Of a stretch of DNA of 64,000 nucleotides, positions 43,799 to 53,094 are shown in pieces (position 1 is the stretch's first letter; each line of letters begins with the position of its first letter). The stretch covers positions 496,001-560,000 of the forward strand of contig NZ_JACHZX010000003.1 of the NCBI RefSeq assembly GCF_014193845.1, in the 5' to 3' direction. The notes below the pieces were generated by a model. It made no database searches, was not told the DNA's origin, and worked only from the letters and a program-made list of their open reading frames with translations. Origin of the DNA: Sphingomonas sp. BK345 (GTDB taxonomy: Bacteria; Pseudomonadota; Alphaproteobacteria; Sphingomonadales; Sphingomonadaceae). The translations under genes and the position numbers were made by a program.

Positions 43799-45293
43799 GG
43801 GCGCGGCCTATATCGTCGTCGGCAACCTGGTGTCGAAGCTCGCCGGCTTCGGGCGCGAGGTGGCGTTCGCCGGCTGGTTCGGCACCGGCCCGATCGCCGC
43901 CGGCTTCCGTATCGCGCAGACCGCCTATCTGCTGCCGGCACAGGCGCTGGTGGGCGATTCGCTCGGCGCCGGGCTGCTGCCGCTCTACCGCGAGATGCTC
44001 GCGCGTGACAAAGACGCCGCGCGCATGCTGGTGCTGATCGCGGCAGGTTATGCCGCATTGCTCTCGGCGCTGCTGTCGATCGGACTGTTCGTCTTCGCCG
44101 ACGACATCGTCCGCTTCCTGGTGCCGGGCGCGGGACCGAAGGTGTGGGGGATCGCGACCGAGCTGCTCGTCATCCTCTCCTTCGCCACACCGGCCTTCCT
44201 GATCGGCGGCATGCTGAGCTATCTCGAGACGAGCTACGGCAAGTTCGGCGCGATCGCGTGGCGCCCCCTGCTGCTCAACATCGGCTCGCTCGCCGGCGCG
44301 GCACTGGCCTATTGGACCGGCTCCTATCATTGGCTCGCCACCGCGATCCTGGCGAGCCACTTGATCTTCGTGACCTGGACCGTGCTGGAGGTGCGTCGCC
44401 TCGGCGGCCTGCGCCCGCAGCGGCGCCTCGCGCGCGACGAGGTGGTGGCGATCGGCGGCCGCTTCATCCGCAACGCGCTGTCGCTGCTGTCACTGCCGCT
44501 GATCGTCCAGTCGACCTTGGTGGTGGAGCGGATCATCTCGTCGCATCTCGGCACCTCGGTGATCGCCAGCGTCGACTATGCGCGATTCCTAGCCGACACC
44601 ACAGTGCAGCTGATCGCGATGCCGCTCGGCGTGATGACGATGGCGAGTCACGGCGGCCAGCGCAGCGCGGCGATCGACAGCCATGTCGCGCAGGTCGCGG
44701 TGGTGGCGATGGTGCTCGCCACGCCGGTGGCGGCGCTGATGCTCGCCTATCCCGAGCAGGTGACCCGCGCGATCTTCGCGCGTGGTGCTTTCGACGAGCA
44801 TTCGGTGCAGGTCACCGCCGCGCTGGTCCGCTACATGGGCGGCGCGGTGTTCGTCTCGGTCACGGGCTATTATCTCATCAAGGCGCTCAACGCGCAGCTG
44901 CGCAACCGCGAGGCGCTGATCGTCATGGCGGCGGCCTCACTCAGCAGCATCGCCGTCAACACTCTGCTATGGCGCGTGCTCGGAGTCGCGACCATGGGCG
45001 TGGCGGTGGCGAGCTACAGCCTCGTCAGCTTCGCCGGTGCGGTGTGGCGACTAGGCTTGTGGCGCGAGCTGCGGCTGCCGATCGGCGCACTGGCGGCCTG
45101 CCTGCTGCTCAACCTCGCGGTCGCGGGGCTGGTGCGCCAGCTGCACGGCTCGCTGGCGCAGCTGGTGGTCGGGATCGTCGCGACCGCGCTGATCTGCGGC
45201 GCGGTGACGTTGGGGGTGCCGCGCCTGCGCGTCACATTCTGGGGCCCGATGATCCACAACGTGCAGCAGCGGCTCGCGCGCCGCCGCGCCTGA
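43791..45293 (+). CDS. MurJ/MviN-like lipid flippase, fourth flippase
   Basis: A 500-residue membrane protein with about fourteen helices. KGAAYIVVGNLVSKLAGFGREVAFAGWFGTG (about 3-33) is the start seen in MurJ-like members of the MOP superfamily, with the conserved Arg after G. The late MGGAVFVSVTGYYLIKALNAQ also fits. True MurJ flips lipid II and is usually a single-copy gene outside such loci, so a copy beside glycosyltransferases is more likely to carry an EPS intermediate. The ATG at 43791 (MFKGAAY) is inside the end of the truncated GT4. Confidence 0.83.
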   Translation: MFKGAAYIVVGNLVSKLAGFGREVAFAGWFGTGPIAAGFRIAQTAYLLPAQALVGDSLGAGLLPLYREMLARDKDAARMLVLIAAGYAALLSALLSIGLFVFADDIVRFLVPGAGPKVWGIATELLVILSFATPAFLIGGMLSYLETSYGKFGAIAWRPLLLNIGSLAGAALAYWTGSYHWLATAILASHLIFVTWTVLEVRRLGGLRPQRRLARDEVVAIGGRFIRNALSLLSLPLIVQSTLVVERIISSHLGTSVIASVDYARFLADTTVQLIAMPLGVMTMASHGGQRSAAIDSHVAQVAVVAMVLATPVAALMLAYPEQVTRAIFARGAFDEHSVQVTAALVRYMGGAVFVSVTGYYLIKALNAQLRNREALIVMAAASLSSIAVNTLLWRVLGVATMGVAVASYSLVSFAGAVWRLGLWRELRLPIGALAACLLLNLAVAGLVRQLHGSLAQLVVGIVATALICGAVTLGVPRLRVTFWGPMIHNVQQRLARRRA

Positions 45294-45345
45294 GCGCCGC
45301 CGCCCCGATCTATAAATGAGCAGCCTAACCGCTGCTTTAACTGAT

Positions 45346-45360
45346 CTTTCAGCCTGAAAG
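45346..45360. promoter_or_regulatory. Short palindrome upstream of the DUF1800 gene
   Basis: CTTTCAG-C-CTGAAAG (15 bases) is a perfect 7-bp inverted repeat in an AT-richer gap, about 60 bases before the DUF1800 GTG start and just past the flippase gene. It could be an operator or a small hairpin. No T-run follows, so a terminator is less likely. Confidence 0.45.
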
Positions 45361-45420
45361 GATAGCTGTTCTGGCGCGGCAGGGAGCCGCACCCCTGTAA
45401 TTGATCACGGAACATCGACA

Positions 45421-47658
45421 GTGTCGATCGCGCGCCTACGTACTCAGATCCTGGCGGCGACGGCCTGTTTGGCACTGTCGGCTTGCGGCGGCGGCGGCGG
45501 TGGCGGCGGATCGGGGGGCGGCGCGACCGCCACCACGCCGGTGCAGGTGATCACCACGCCGAGCGCGACGCCGACCCCCAGCCCGACCGTGCTGCCCGGC
45601 AGCTCGGGACCCGACGCCGGCGCGACTCCGTCGACCGGCTCCGGCGACATCGTGATCGTCACGCCGACGCCCGCGATCACGCCGACGCCGACGCCGACGC
45701 CTGCGGCGACGCCGGTCCCGACGGTTACGCCGAAGCCTACGCCTACGCCTACGGCGACGCCGGCCCCGGCGCCCGCGGTGCCGAGCCCCACACCGACGCC
45801 GAGCATCACCTTGCCGGCGGTCACGCCGACTCCGACGCCGACACCCATGGTGACGCCGACGCCGACTCCGGTCGCGTCCCCCACCATGGCGCCCACGTCT
45901 CCCGTGGTGACTCCTGCGCCGACGCCGACGCCCAGCGCGCAGCTGGATCAGGCGCCGGCCGACGGTGCTGCCTATCTGGTGCAACTCGCGAGCGACTTCG
46001 CGAGCGGGATCATCGACGCCTTCTGGCGCTTCCTCGCGTTGTTCACGACCAACGGCGGATCGTGGCAGGCGGGGCTGGCGACGTTCAGCCAGCCGGTGCT
46101 CACCGCCGATGGCGCCGCCGCGGTGCCGCCCGACGTCGTCCGCTTTGCCAAGCAGGCGACCTTCGGGCCGACCCCCGATTCAATCAGTCGCATCGCCGCG
46201 CTCGGCTTCAAGGGCTGGCTCGACGAGCAGTTCGCGATGCACGGGGCGTCGTACAACGACCTGATCGTCTGGGTGCCGATCAACTATTGCAAGACCAATA
46301 CTGACAACCCGAAATGCTGGGAGTTCAACTTCAGTCGCTATCCCACCGCCTCGCGCTTCTACGCCGACGCGGTGTTGGCGCCGGATCAGCTGCGCCAGCG
46401 CGTCGCCTTCGCGCTGTCGCAGATCCTGGTGGTCTCGGCCGGCCAGGTGAAGAACGGCGCCGGCCTGGCGTCGTACCAGCAGATGCTGCTCGACAACGCC
46501 TTCGGCAACTATCGTGACGTCCTGCAGAAGGTCACGATGCACGGCTACATGGGCGCCTATCTCAACATGGCGAACAGCGCCAAGGGCGCGCCGTCGGAGA
46601 ATTACGCGCGCGAGCTGATGCAGCTGTTCGCCATGGGCCCGGTGCAGCTCAACCAGGACGGCACGCCGGTGCTCGGCGCCAGCGGCGCGACGCTGCCCAA
46701 TTACACGCCCGACGACGTGCGTGGCGTGGCGCGCGCGCTGACCGGCTGGACCTATGTGAAGAGCGGCGGACTGACCGACGCCAGCGCGAACAACCACACG
46801 CTGCCGATGGTGCCCAAGACGCAGAATTACGATCGCGCCGCCAAGCAGTTCCTGGGCACGACCGTACCCGCCGGGGCGACGCAGGAGGCCAGCGTGGCGG
46901 CGGTGGTGGACGCCGTCTTCAACCATCCCTCGACCCCGCCGCGACTGGCCAAGCTGATGATCCAGAACCTGGTCACCTCCAATCCTTCGCCGGCCTATGT
47001 CGGCCGCGTCGCCGGCGCGTTCCGCGACAATGGCGCGGGCGTGCGCGGCGACATGAAGGCGTTGGTGCGGGCGGTGCTGCTCGACCCCGAAGCACGCGGC
47101 GACGAGCCGCGCGGGGACGCCGGCAAGGTGAAGGAGCCGGCGCTCGCGCTGGTGGCGCTGGCGCGCGCGATCGGCTTCCGCACCGACGGCGTTGCCTTCG
47201 TCAACCGCGACACGCCGACCGGCCAGCCGGTGTTCGAGGCGCCCTCAGTCTTCAACTTCTACCCGCCCGACTACCCGCTCAACGATCGGCTCGTCAGCCC
47301 CGCGTCCAAGCTGATGTCGGCGGGCAGCGTGATGGCGTTGCAGACCATCCTCTACGACTGGACGATCAAGGGAGAGGCGGGCCGGGCCGATTTCACCAAC
47401 AACATCGGCGTGCCCAATTTCACCGGCACGACGCCGGTGTGGGACGGTTGGGACGCGATCGGCAGCGATCCGGACCGGCTCGTCGCGGTGGTCAACCTGC
47501 TGCTGCTGAGCAACTCGGCGACCGGCGCGCAGCTCTCCGCGATGCGCTCGGCCGCGCTTTCGATCACTGATCCGGACGCGACGCTCCAGGCCCGCAAGCG
47601 CGCGCAGGCGGTGCTCTATATCGCCGCGTCCAGCCCCAATTTCCTCGTCGACCGCTAA
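45421..47658 (+). CDS. DUF1800 family lipoprotein with Thr-Pro tether
   Basis: A 745-residue protein. The lipobox LALSAC (about 17-22) is followed by ten or so glycines and a 150-residue linker made almost wholly of T-P repeats. The DUF1800 domain then starts near residue 230 ([33 protein letters not shown]). Inside are [31 protein letters not shown] and [19 protein letters not shown]1800 proteins are exported and nearly always paired with DUF1501. Their biochemical role is not settled. The start codon is GTG. The coding repeats (ACGCCG and variants) are a likely site of length variation. Confidence 0.9.
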   Translation: MSIARLRTQILAATACLALSACGGGGGGGGSGGGATATTPVQVITTPSATPTPSPTVLPGSSGPDAGATPSTGSGDIVIVTPTPAITPTPTPTPAATPVPTVTPKPTPTPTATPAPAPAVPSPTPTPSITLPAVTPTPTPTPMVTPTPTPVASPTMAPTSPVVTPAPTPTPSAQLDQAPADGAAYLVQLASDFASGIIDAFWRFLALFTTNGGSWQAGLATFSQPVLTADGAAAVPPDVVRFAKQATFGPTPDSISRIAALGFKGWLDEQFAMHGASYNDLIVWVPINYCKTNTDNPKCWEFNFSRYPTASRFYADAVLAPDQLRQRVAFALSQILVVSAGQVKNGAGLASYQQMLLDNAFGNYRDVLQKVTMHGYMGAYLNMANSAKGAPSENYARELMQLFAMGPVQLNQDGTPVLGASGATLPNYTPDDVRGVARALTGWTYVKSGGLTDASANNHTLPMVPKTQNYDRAAKQFLGTTVPAGATQEASVAAVVDAVFNHPSTPPRLAKLMIQNLVTSNPSPAYVGRVAGAFRDNGAGVRGDMKALVRAVLLDPEARGDEPRGDAGKVKEPALALVALARAIGFRTDGVAFVNRDTPTGQPVFEAPSVFNFYPPDYPLNDRLVSPASKLMSAGSVMALQTILYDWTIKGEAGRADFTNNIGVPNFTGTTPVWDGWDAIGSDPDRLVAVVNLLLLSNSATGAQLSAMRSAALSITDPDATLQARKRAQAVLYIAASSPNFLVDR

Positions 47659-47673
47659 GGACCCGTACCCGCG

Positions 47674-49041
47674 ATGCAGATCTCCCGGCGTCACTTCCAC
47701 AAGCTCGCGTTCAGTGCCAGCGCGGCGGCCGCGATGGGCATCCTCGGTCGCGGCGTCGCCTTCGGCCAGTCCAGCGGCGGCGGCTATCGTGCCATGGTCG
47801 GCGTGTTCCTGTTCGGCGGCAACGATGGCTGGAACATGGTCGTGCCCAACGATCCCGCTCTGTACCGCGCCTATGCCGCGTCGCGCGGCTCGGTCGCGTT
47901 GCCGCAGGACGCGCTCGCTCCGCTCAGCGGCAGTTCGTACAGCCTGCACAAGGCAATGAGCAGCCTGGTGCCGCTGTGGGAGCGCGGCGCGATGTCGGTG
48001 GTGCTCAACACCGGTACGCTGGCGGCGCCGCTCGACAAGGCGACCTATAACGCCCGCGCCGACCTGCGCCCCAGCAACCTGATGAGCCATGCCGACGAGC
48101 AGGAGCATTGGCAGGGGCTGCGCGCGCAGACGGCCAGCCGCGACGGCTTCATGGGGCGGGTGAACGATCTCGTCGCGGCTTCGTCGGTGCCGCCGCTGAT
48201 CTCCTTCGCGGGCAACAATATCGCGCTGATCGGCCAGCGCGCGCAGGCGCTGGTGCTGCCGGTCTCGGGAACGCCCAAGCGCGTCGTTACCGGCAATGGC
48301 GCGATCGACGCCGCGGTCGCCAGCTTTGCCGACGGATCGTCGCTGGGCACGCTGTCCGCCGCCAATTCGGCCGACACCAAGCGCGCCTATGACATGACCG
48401 CGGCGACCGCCTCCGTGCTGGCCAGCGGCGGCAGTGTCGCGGGCTATTTCGTCGATCCCGCGACCGGTGCGGCGCTGACCTCGAACGTCGCGCAGCAGCT
48501 GAAGCGCGTGGCACGGATGATCGAGGCGCGCGCCAGCTTCGGCCACGATCGCCAGAGCTTCTTCGTGTCGCAGGGCGGTTACGACACGCACGACGGCCAG
48601 GCGGTATCCGGGGCCCTCGGCACCGGCACGCACGCCAACCTGCTGCGCGACCTCGCGCTCGCGCTGTCCGCCTTCTACAACGCGATGCAGGCGCTGGGGC
48701 TGGCCGACAACGTCACCGCCTTCACGATGAGCGACTTCGGCCGCACCTTCAAGGGCAACGACCAAAATGGCACCGATCACGCCTGGGGCAGCAACCATCT
48801 CGTGATCGGCGGCGGCGTGGCGCCGCAGAGCGTCTTCGGCCGCTACCCCGACCCGACGCTGGGCGGCCTGGACGATGTCGGCGCCGAGGGCCGCTTCATT
48901 CCCACGACGTCGCAGGAAGAGTACATCGGCGCGATCCTGCGGCGCTACGGCGTCGCCGACGCCAGCATGTCCTATGTCATGCCCAATTGGTCGACCTGGT
49001 CGAGCAACGGACGTGCGCCCATCGCGCTTTACGGAGTCTGA
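47674..49041 (+). CDS. DUF1501 family exported protein
   Basis: A 455-residue protein. The start MQISRRHFHKLAFSASAAAAMGILGRG has a Tat-like twin-arginine signal (SRRHFHK), so it is probably exported folded. GVFLFGGNDGWNMVVP (about 44-59) and a late FTMSDFGRTFKGNDQNGTDHAWGSNHLVIGG are the main signatures of DUF1501, a fold related to alkaline phosphatase/sulfatase-like enzymes. Fifteen bases separate it from the DUF1800 gene, so the pair is an operon and the proteins likely act together. The substrate is unknown. Placement in the polysaccharide locus suggests action on the cell surface. Confidence 0.9.
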   Translation: MQISRRHFHKLAFSASAAAAMGILGRGVAFGQSSGGGYRAMVGVFLFGGNDGWNMVVPNDPALYRAYAASRGSVALPQDALAPLSGSSYSLHKAMSSLVPLWERGAMSVVLNTGTLAAPLDKATYNARADLRPSNLMSHADEQEHWQGLRAQTASRDGFMGRVNDLVAASSVPPLISFAGNNIALIGQRAQALVLPVSGTPKRVVTGNGAIDAAVASFADGSSLGTLSAANSADTKRAYDMTAATASVLASGGSVAGYFVDPATGAALTSNVAQQLKRVARMIEARASFGHDRQSFFVSQGGYDTHDGQAVSGALGTGTHANLLRDLALALSAFYNAMQALGLADNVTAFTMSDFGRTFKGNDQNGTDHAWGSNHLVIGGGVAPQSVFGRYPDPTLGGLDDVGAEGRFIPTTSQEEYIGAILRRYGVADASMSYVMPNWSTWSSNGRAPIALYGV

Positions 49042-49296
49042 CCGGCGCTTGTCGATGCCGCCGCGGAGGCGCGCGCGGATGGTGTCTGATGCCTGGTACT
49101 CGGGCGCTGGAACGGGCCGGGCGAGCGCGACGATGCGACGGCTGGTCGTGTTCAACGAGCGACGTCCCGGCGCTCGGGCGTCGCGCCGAGTGGCCGGGAA
49201 CGCCGAGGCGCGTGAGGCGTATAGCCGATCATCTTAGGCAGCCCCGATACCGCTCCGCGGCACGAGCGGGATAGTCGCTGAGCGAGCGATGGAGCG
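49042..49296. other. Intergenic region before the GH16 gene
   Basis: 255 bp with no convincing gene. It presumably contains a promoter for the GH16 gene, but no motif stands out. The short reading frames in it have no recognisable sequence. Confidence 0.5.
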
Positions 49297-50229
49297 ATGG
49301 TCGTGCGGTATCACCTCGGCATTCTCGGGCTTTCCGCGGCGTTGCTGGCGATGGCCGCGGACGGGCAGGTCGCTCCGGACGGCGGTTGGTCGCAGCGGCA
49401 GTGGTCGACCGCGGCCAACGGCACGAGCCTCTCGCTCAGTGATTACGCGCTGACCTTCTCGGACGATTTCAACAGTCTCGACTGTGTCGAGGGTAAGTTC
49501 GGGCGGCCTTCAGGCGCTCATAACTGGTATAGCTACGGCAAGTTCGGCGCCGCGACCTTCGCGCCCTGCGACGCGGGTGCCGCCTCGCCCGTTCAGGTCA
49601 AGCAGGGGCGGCTGGTAATCACCCTCTCCAACCAGGGCGGACGCTGGCAGTCTGGGTCGGTGGCGTCGATGAGTCCGTCCGGGGAGGGGTTCAAGCAGAC
49701 CTATGGTCTGTTCAGCGCGCGCATCCGGCTACCTAAATTGGACGGAGTCGACCTCAAAGTGTGGCCCGCCTTCTGGCTGCTGGCGCGGTATACGCGGCCG
49801 GGCTCGGGCTACGCTTATTCCGAGATGGATGTGATGGAGAACTTCGGGTCCGACCTCAGGCAGTTCCACACCACGCTCTATGAATGGCCTCCTAAGCCGC
49901 TGGTTCGGGGTCTCATTTCGACGAAGCGCGCGAAGCGGCTGGACGTGCCCATGGCGATCTACGACGGCCAATGGCATACCTATTCCGTCGACTGGAGCCC
50001 GTCCTGGTGGAAGATCTACGTCGACGGGAAGATGGTGGGGCGCCTGGCTCCGCAACCGGATCAGACGCTGCCAATGTATCCGATCATCGATCTCGCGCTC
50101 TACAAGGAACCAGGCGCGTCGGCCGCCGCGCAGACGTACGCGATGGAGGTCGACTGGGTACGCGTTTACGCGAGAAAGAACGGCGCTTCCCCGACGCCCG
50201 ATGCCGGAAGCGCCGCGGCGGCTCGATGA
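49297..50229 (+). CDS. Glycoside hydrolase family 16 enzyme
   Basis: A 310-residue secreted enzyme with a signal peptide (about residues 1-24). The GH16 active site ExDxxE is present as SEMDVMEN, with Glu176 as nucleophile, Asp178 and Glu181 as acid/base. WPAFWLLA lies before it, and HTYSVDWSPSWWKIYVDG after it forms the usual sheet. GH16 enzymes cleave beta-1,3/1,4-glucans and galactans. In this locus it could trim or release the polysaccharide made by the neighbouring genes, as EPS-locus glycanases do. The Ala/Ser/Pro-rich tail is short. Confidence 0.92.
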   Translation: MVVRYHLGILGLSAALLAMAADGQVAPDGGWSQRQWSTAANGTSLSLSDYALTFSDDFNSLDCVEGKFGRPSGAHNWYSYGKFGAATFAPCDAGAASPVQVKQGRLVITLSNQGGRWQSGSVASMSPSGEGFKQTYGLFSARIRLPKLDGVDLKVWPAFWLLARYTRPGSGYAYSEMDVMENFGSDLRQFHTTLYEWPPKPLVRGLISTKRAKRLDVPMAIYDGQWHTYSVDWSPSWWKIYVDGKMVGRLAPQPDQTLPMYPIIDLALYKEPGASAAAQTYAMEVDWVRVYARKNGASPTPDAGSAAAAR

Positions 50230-50391
50230 GCCAGGGCAGCGGCGCGTCGTAGATCCGCCTCCAGGTCGCGACTGCGGCGCACTCTTGTGCGGTTCAGCTT
50301 GGCACGGCTGCGACCGGCGAAGCCTAGGAAGCCCACCTCACGCGATTGATTCTGACCGGCGTCCCCGATATCGGGGAGGCTCCTTAAGGTC

Positions 50392-51756
50392 ATGTGCGTC
50401 AGGCGGTTTCGAATGAACTCGCGACATCGTAGAACAGCCTATCGTCAGGCGCCGTCCAATGGCGACATGACGCGTGATATGTTGACTACACCTGCCGGTC
50501 TGGTGTTCTGCACCGCTCTGGTGGCGTCGGTATTCCAGATATACACTGTCGCGGTCGGGGGCTTCTATGTGCCGCTCTCGCTCGCGCTCTCGATGTTGTG
50601 CCTGCTGTACATTGCTCCCTCATCGATCGACCGTCGCGTGATGTTGATGGCGTTGCTCTACATGGCAACTCTCCTCGTCAGCATTGCCTGGTCTCCAAGC
50701 TTCAGCGCATGGGCCAACGGTGTAGTCTATCAAAGTCTCTTCTTTATTGGTCTCTTTTCGTTCCAGTCGATGAAGAACAATGACGCGAGAAGATCCGCGA
50801 TCAGGCTTTTCCTGCTTGCTGCCTCTGCCAACGCGATCGTTACTGTCATCTTCAGGATCGTTCCTGCGCTGAAAATGGCTTATCTCTCGACCTCGGTGAG
50901 GGCGCTGTTTATCAATCCCAACACGGTGGAAAGTGTGTTGGGGAAAAATATCAACGTCACCGATGTAAGCAAATCCGGCGGCTTTTTATTCATTAACGGC
51001 AACACGGGTGCGGCATTCAACATGATGTGCCTTGGCATGTCGGTTTGCCTGATGCAGGGTAGCAACAAGCGAGGGCCCTTGCTTCTCGCTACGATTTTCC
51101 TGTCGTCGATCGTGGCGTCGGGATCGAAATCGGCGCTACTGGTCTCCGTTGCCGTCATCGTAATCGCGGCCGCTCTTTATTTTCTCAGGACAAATCGCTT
51201 TCTGCCTCTCCTGGTCGTTGGAGCGATCGTCGTTAGCATCTTGCTCGTGCTTTTTACCTCGGGCATCTTTGACAAGGTAGCGGCGGGTAAGTTCAGTCAG
51301 GACACGGCGCAGACCTCTAGCTATCGCGTCGGTCTTCTCCAGGTGGCGGGAATCCTGTTCCGACAGAATCCGATCCTCGGTCTCGGCTTTGGCGGGTGGG
51401 AGCGGAAGCTACCGAGCTATGCGGATTTCTACGGCCTCAGCCCGGAATGGCCCCCGCATAACAGCGTCGTGATGGCGTGGGCGCAGGCCGGCCTGCTCTC
51501 GGCGCTCGTGCTGATCGCGCTGTTCGGTTACATCCTTACCGCCCTGATCAAGAGCTATCAGAAGACGTCCGGCTCGTTCAGACCGGGTGGCGCCATCATC
51601 GCCTTTCTGTGCGTCACGGCCATGTCGCTGGGTGACCCCTATCCGCTCTTCGGGAACAGCAGCATGGCATTTCCGCTCGGTTGCGTCGTGGCCTTCGGCT
51701 TGCGCCAGCGGGCGACGGTCAAGCAGGCCGTAGAACGGCGTACATCGAGAGCTTAA
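50392..51756 (+). CDS. O-antigen ligase/polymerase-like membrane protein, fourth of four
   Basis: A 454-residue membrane protein with about ten helices. LFINPNTVESVLGKNINVTDVSKSGGFLFINGNTGAAFNMM lies in the middle, and the large loop holds NPILGLGFGGWERKL followed by WPPHNSVVMAWAQAGLLSAL, the H-N-S region of WaaL/Wzy proteins. From about 50600 to 51330 the DNA is visibly less GC-rich than its neighbours and uses codons such as AAA, TTT and ATT that are rare elsewhere here, a sign of recent transfer. Alternative starts are ATG at 50413 and 50467. Confidence 0.87.
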   Translation: MCVRRFRMNSRHRRTAYRQAPSNGDMTRDMLTTPAGLVFCTALVASVFQIYTVAVGGFYVPLSLALSMLCLLYIAPSSIDRRVMLMALLYMATLLVSIAWSPSFSAWANGVVYQSLFFIGLFSFQSMKNNDARRSAIRLFLLAASANAIVTVIFRIVPALKMAYLSTSVRALFINPNTVESVLGKNINVTDVSKSGGFLFINGNTGAAFNMMCLGMSVCLMQGSNKRGPLLLATIFLSSIVASGSKSALLVSVAVIVIAAALYFLRTNRFLPLLVVGAIVVSILLVLFTSGIFDKVAAGKFSQDTAQTSSYRVGLLQVAGILFRQNPILGLGFGGWERKLPSYADFYGLSPEWPPHNSVVMAWAQAGLLSALVLIALFGYILTALIKSYQKTSGSFRPGGAIIAFLCVTAMSLGDPYPLFGNSSMAFPLGCVVAFGLRQRATVKQAVERRTSRA

Positions 51757-51893
51757 GCTGCTCGGACGCGCGAGGGCCGGGCGGGCGCGGCGATGTCGCG
51801 GTACGGACGCCAAGGCGATCGCGCGATCGCCGCGGCCAGGCCGCTATGGTTCGGATGCGTACCCGCGATTGGGGTGCTGGGGCGGGAGGTAGT

Positions 51894-53009
51894 ATGGACA
51901 CGGTGGCGATCTTCCGGCTTCAATTGTTCAAGACGTCGGAAGTTTTCATCGCGCAGCAGGCACAGAACCTGCACCGCTACCGCCCCGTCTACGTCGGTCA
52001 CAAGAGGTTCGGCGAGGCGCCCGTCGGCGCGGAGGTGGTGGCGCTCGATGATGCGTCCACCGCTGCGCAGTGGCGCGCCCGACTGACGCGTTCGCCCGAT
52101 GCGCTGATCGAACGGCTCGGTTCGACCAGGCCGGCGTTGATCCACGCTCACTTCGCCATCGATGCGGTCTACGCGCTGCCACTCGCGCGGCGCCTCGACG
52201 TTCCCCTGGCCGTGACGCTCCACGGATTCGACGTCACGATCACGGACAAGGCGTTGCTCACCGCTCGCAGTCCTGCGTGGCTCAACTATTTCCTCCACCG
52301 CCGCGCGTTGAAGCGCCGAGCCGATCTCTTCATCTGCGTGTCGGACTACATCCGACAGCAGGCGCTGCAGCAGGGCTTCCCAGAAGACCGACTCGTCGTG
52401 CAATATTTGGGGACGAAATTGCCGACCGAGGGTGCGGCGGATACGCCCCCCGTGCCGATCATCGCGCATGTCGCCCGCCTGGTGGAGAAGAAGGGCACCG
52501 CCTTCCTGCTCGACGCCTGCGGGCGGTTGAAAGCGCGCGGGGTGCCCTTCCGCCTGGTCGTGATCGGTGACGGGCCGTTGCGCACCGCGCTGGTGCAGCA
52601 GGCCGCCGCTCTGGGGATCGCCGAGGAGTGCGAGTTCGCCGGCCCACAGCCCCATGCCGCCGTGCTCGACCTGCTGAGGCGGACCTCCGTGCTGGCACTG
52701 CCCAGTGTCACCGCGGGATCGGGCGATGCCGAGGGGCTGGGCATGGTCTTGCTCGAAGCGTCGTCGCTGGGCGTCGCTGTCGTCGGGACCGATAACGGCG
52801 GTATCCCGGAGGCGATCGTCGATGGCCGTACCGGCTTCATCGTGCCGCAGCGCGATCCGGCGGCGCTGGCCGATCGCCTGGAGGCGGTCGTGCGTTCGCC
52901 CGAGCTCGCCGCCGAGCTCGGGCGACATGGCAGAGAGTTCGTCGCCCAGACCTTCGACGTCTCCCGTCAGAACATCAAGCTAGAGGCGTTGTGGGATAAA
53001 CTGCTCTAG
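51894..53009 (+). CDS. Glycosyltransferase family 4
   Basis: A 371-residue GT-B protein. TVAIFRLQLFKTSEVFIAQQAQNL opens the acceptor domain; LIHAHFAIDAVYALPLA and VTLHGFDVTITDK carry conserved His residues. The donor half has PIIAHVARLVEKKGTAFLLDA, and the nucleotide-sugar region is PSVTAGSGDAEGLGMVLLEASSLG with E-x7-E. The ATG at 51894 is chosen for the GGAGGT four bases before it. It follows the low-GC polymerase gene and ends at a terminator hairpin. Confidence 0.92.
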   Translation: MDTVAIFRLQLFKTSEVFIAQQAQNLHRYRPVYVGHKRFGEAPVGAEVVALDDASTAAQWRARLTRSPDALIERLGSTRPALIHAHFAIDAVYALPLARRLDVPLAVTLHGFDVTITDKALLTARSPAWLNYFLHRRALKRRADLFICVSDYIRQQALQQGFPEDRLVVQYLGTKLPTEGAADTPPVPIIAHVARLVEKKGTAFLLDACGRLKARGVPFRLVVIGDGPLRTALVQQAAALGIAEECEFAGPQPHAAVLDLLRRTSVLALPSVTAGSGDAEGLGMVLLEASSLGVAVVGTDNGGIPEAIVDGRTGFIVPQRDPAALADRLEAVVRSPELAAELGRHGREFVAQTFDVSRQNIKLEALWDKLL

Positions 53010-53054
53010 CCGAGGCAGGGGATTTCCTGCTGCCAAGGCCAGCCGCGGCGTGAT

Positions 53055-53085
53055 CCGCGGTGCGCGTTGTGTCGGCGCACCGCGG
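53055..53085. terminator. Bidirectional hairpin terminator
   Basis: CCGCGGTGCGC (53055-53065) and GCGCACCGCGG (53075-53085) make a perfect 11-bp stem with a 9-base loop. It lies between the ends of the rightward GT4 gene and the leftward DUF1996 gene, so it could end both transcripts. Confidence 0.8.
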
Positions 53086-53094
53086 AAGGTTGGC

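Noticed and set aside
43791..45293. Calling the flippase the essential murJ gene
   Set aside because: The family start fits, but the position beside glycosyltransferases and a truncated GT makes an EPS role more likely, so no symbol was given.
45500..45960. Repetitive ACGCCG-type DNA as a possible CRISPR or tandem array
   Set aside because: The repeats encode a Thr-Pro linker in frame, with no spacers of constant length.
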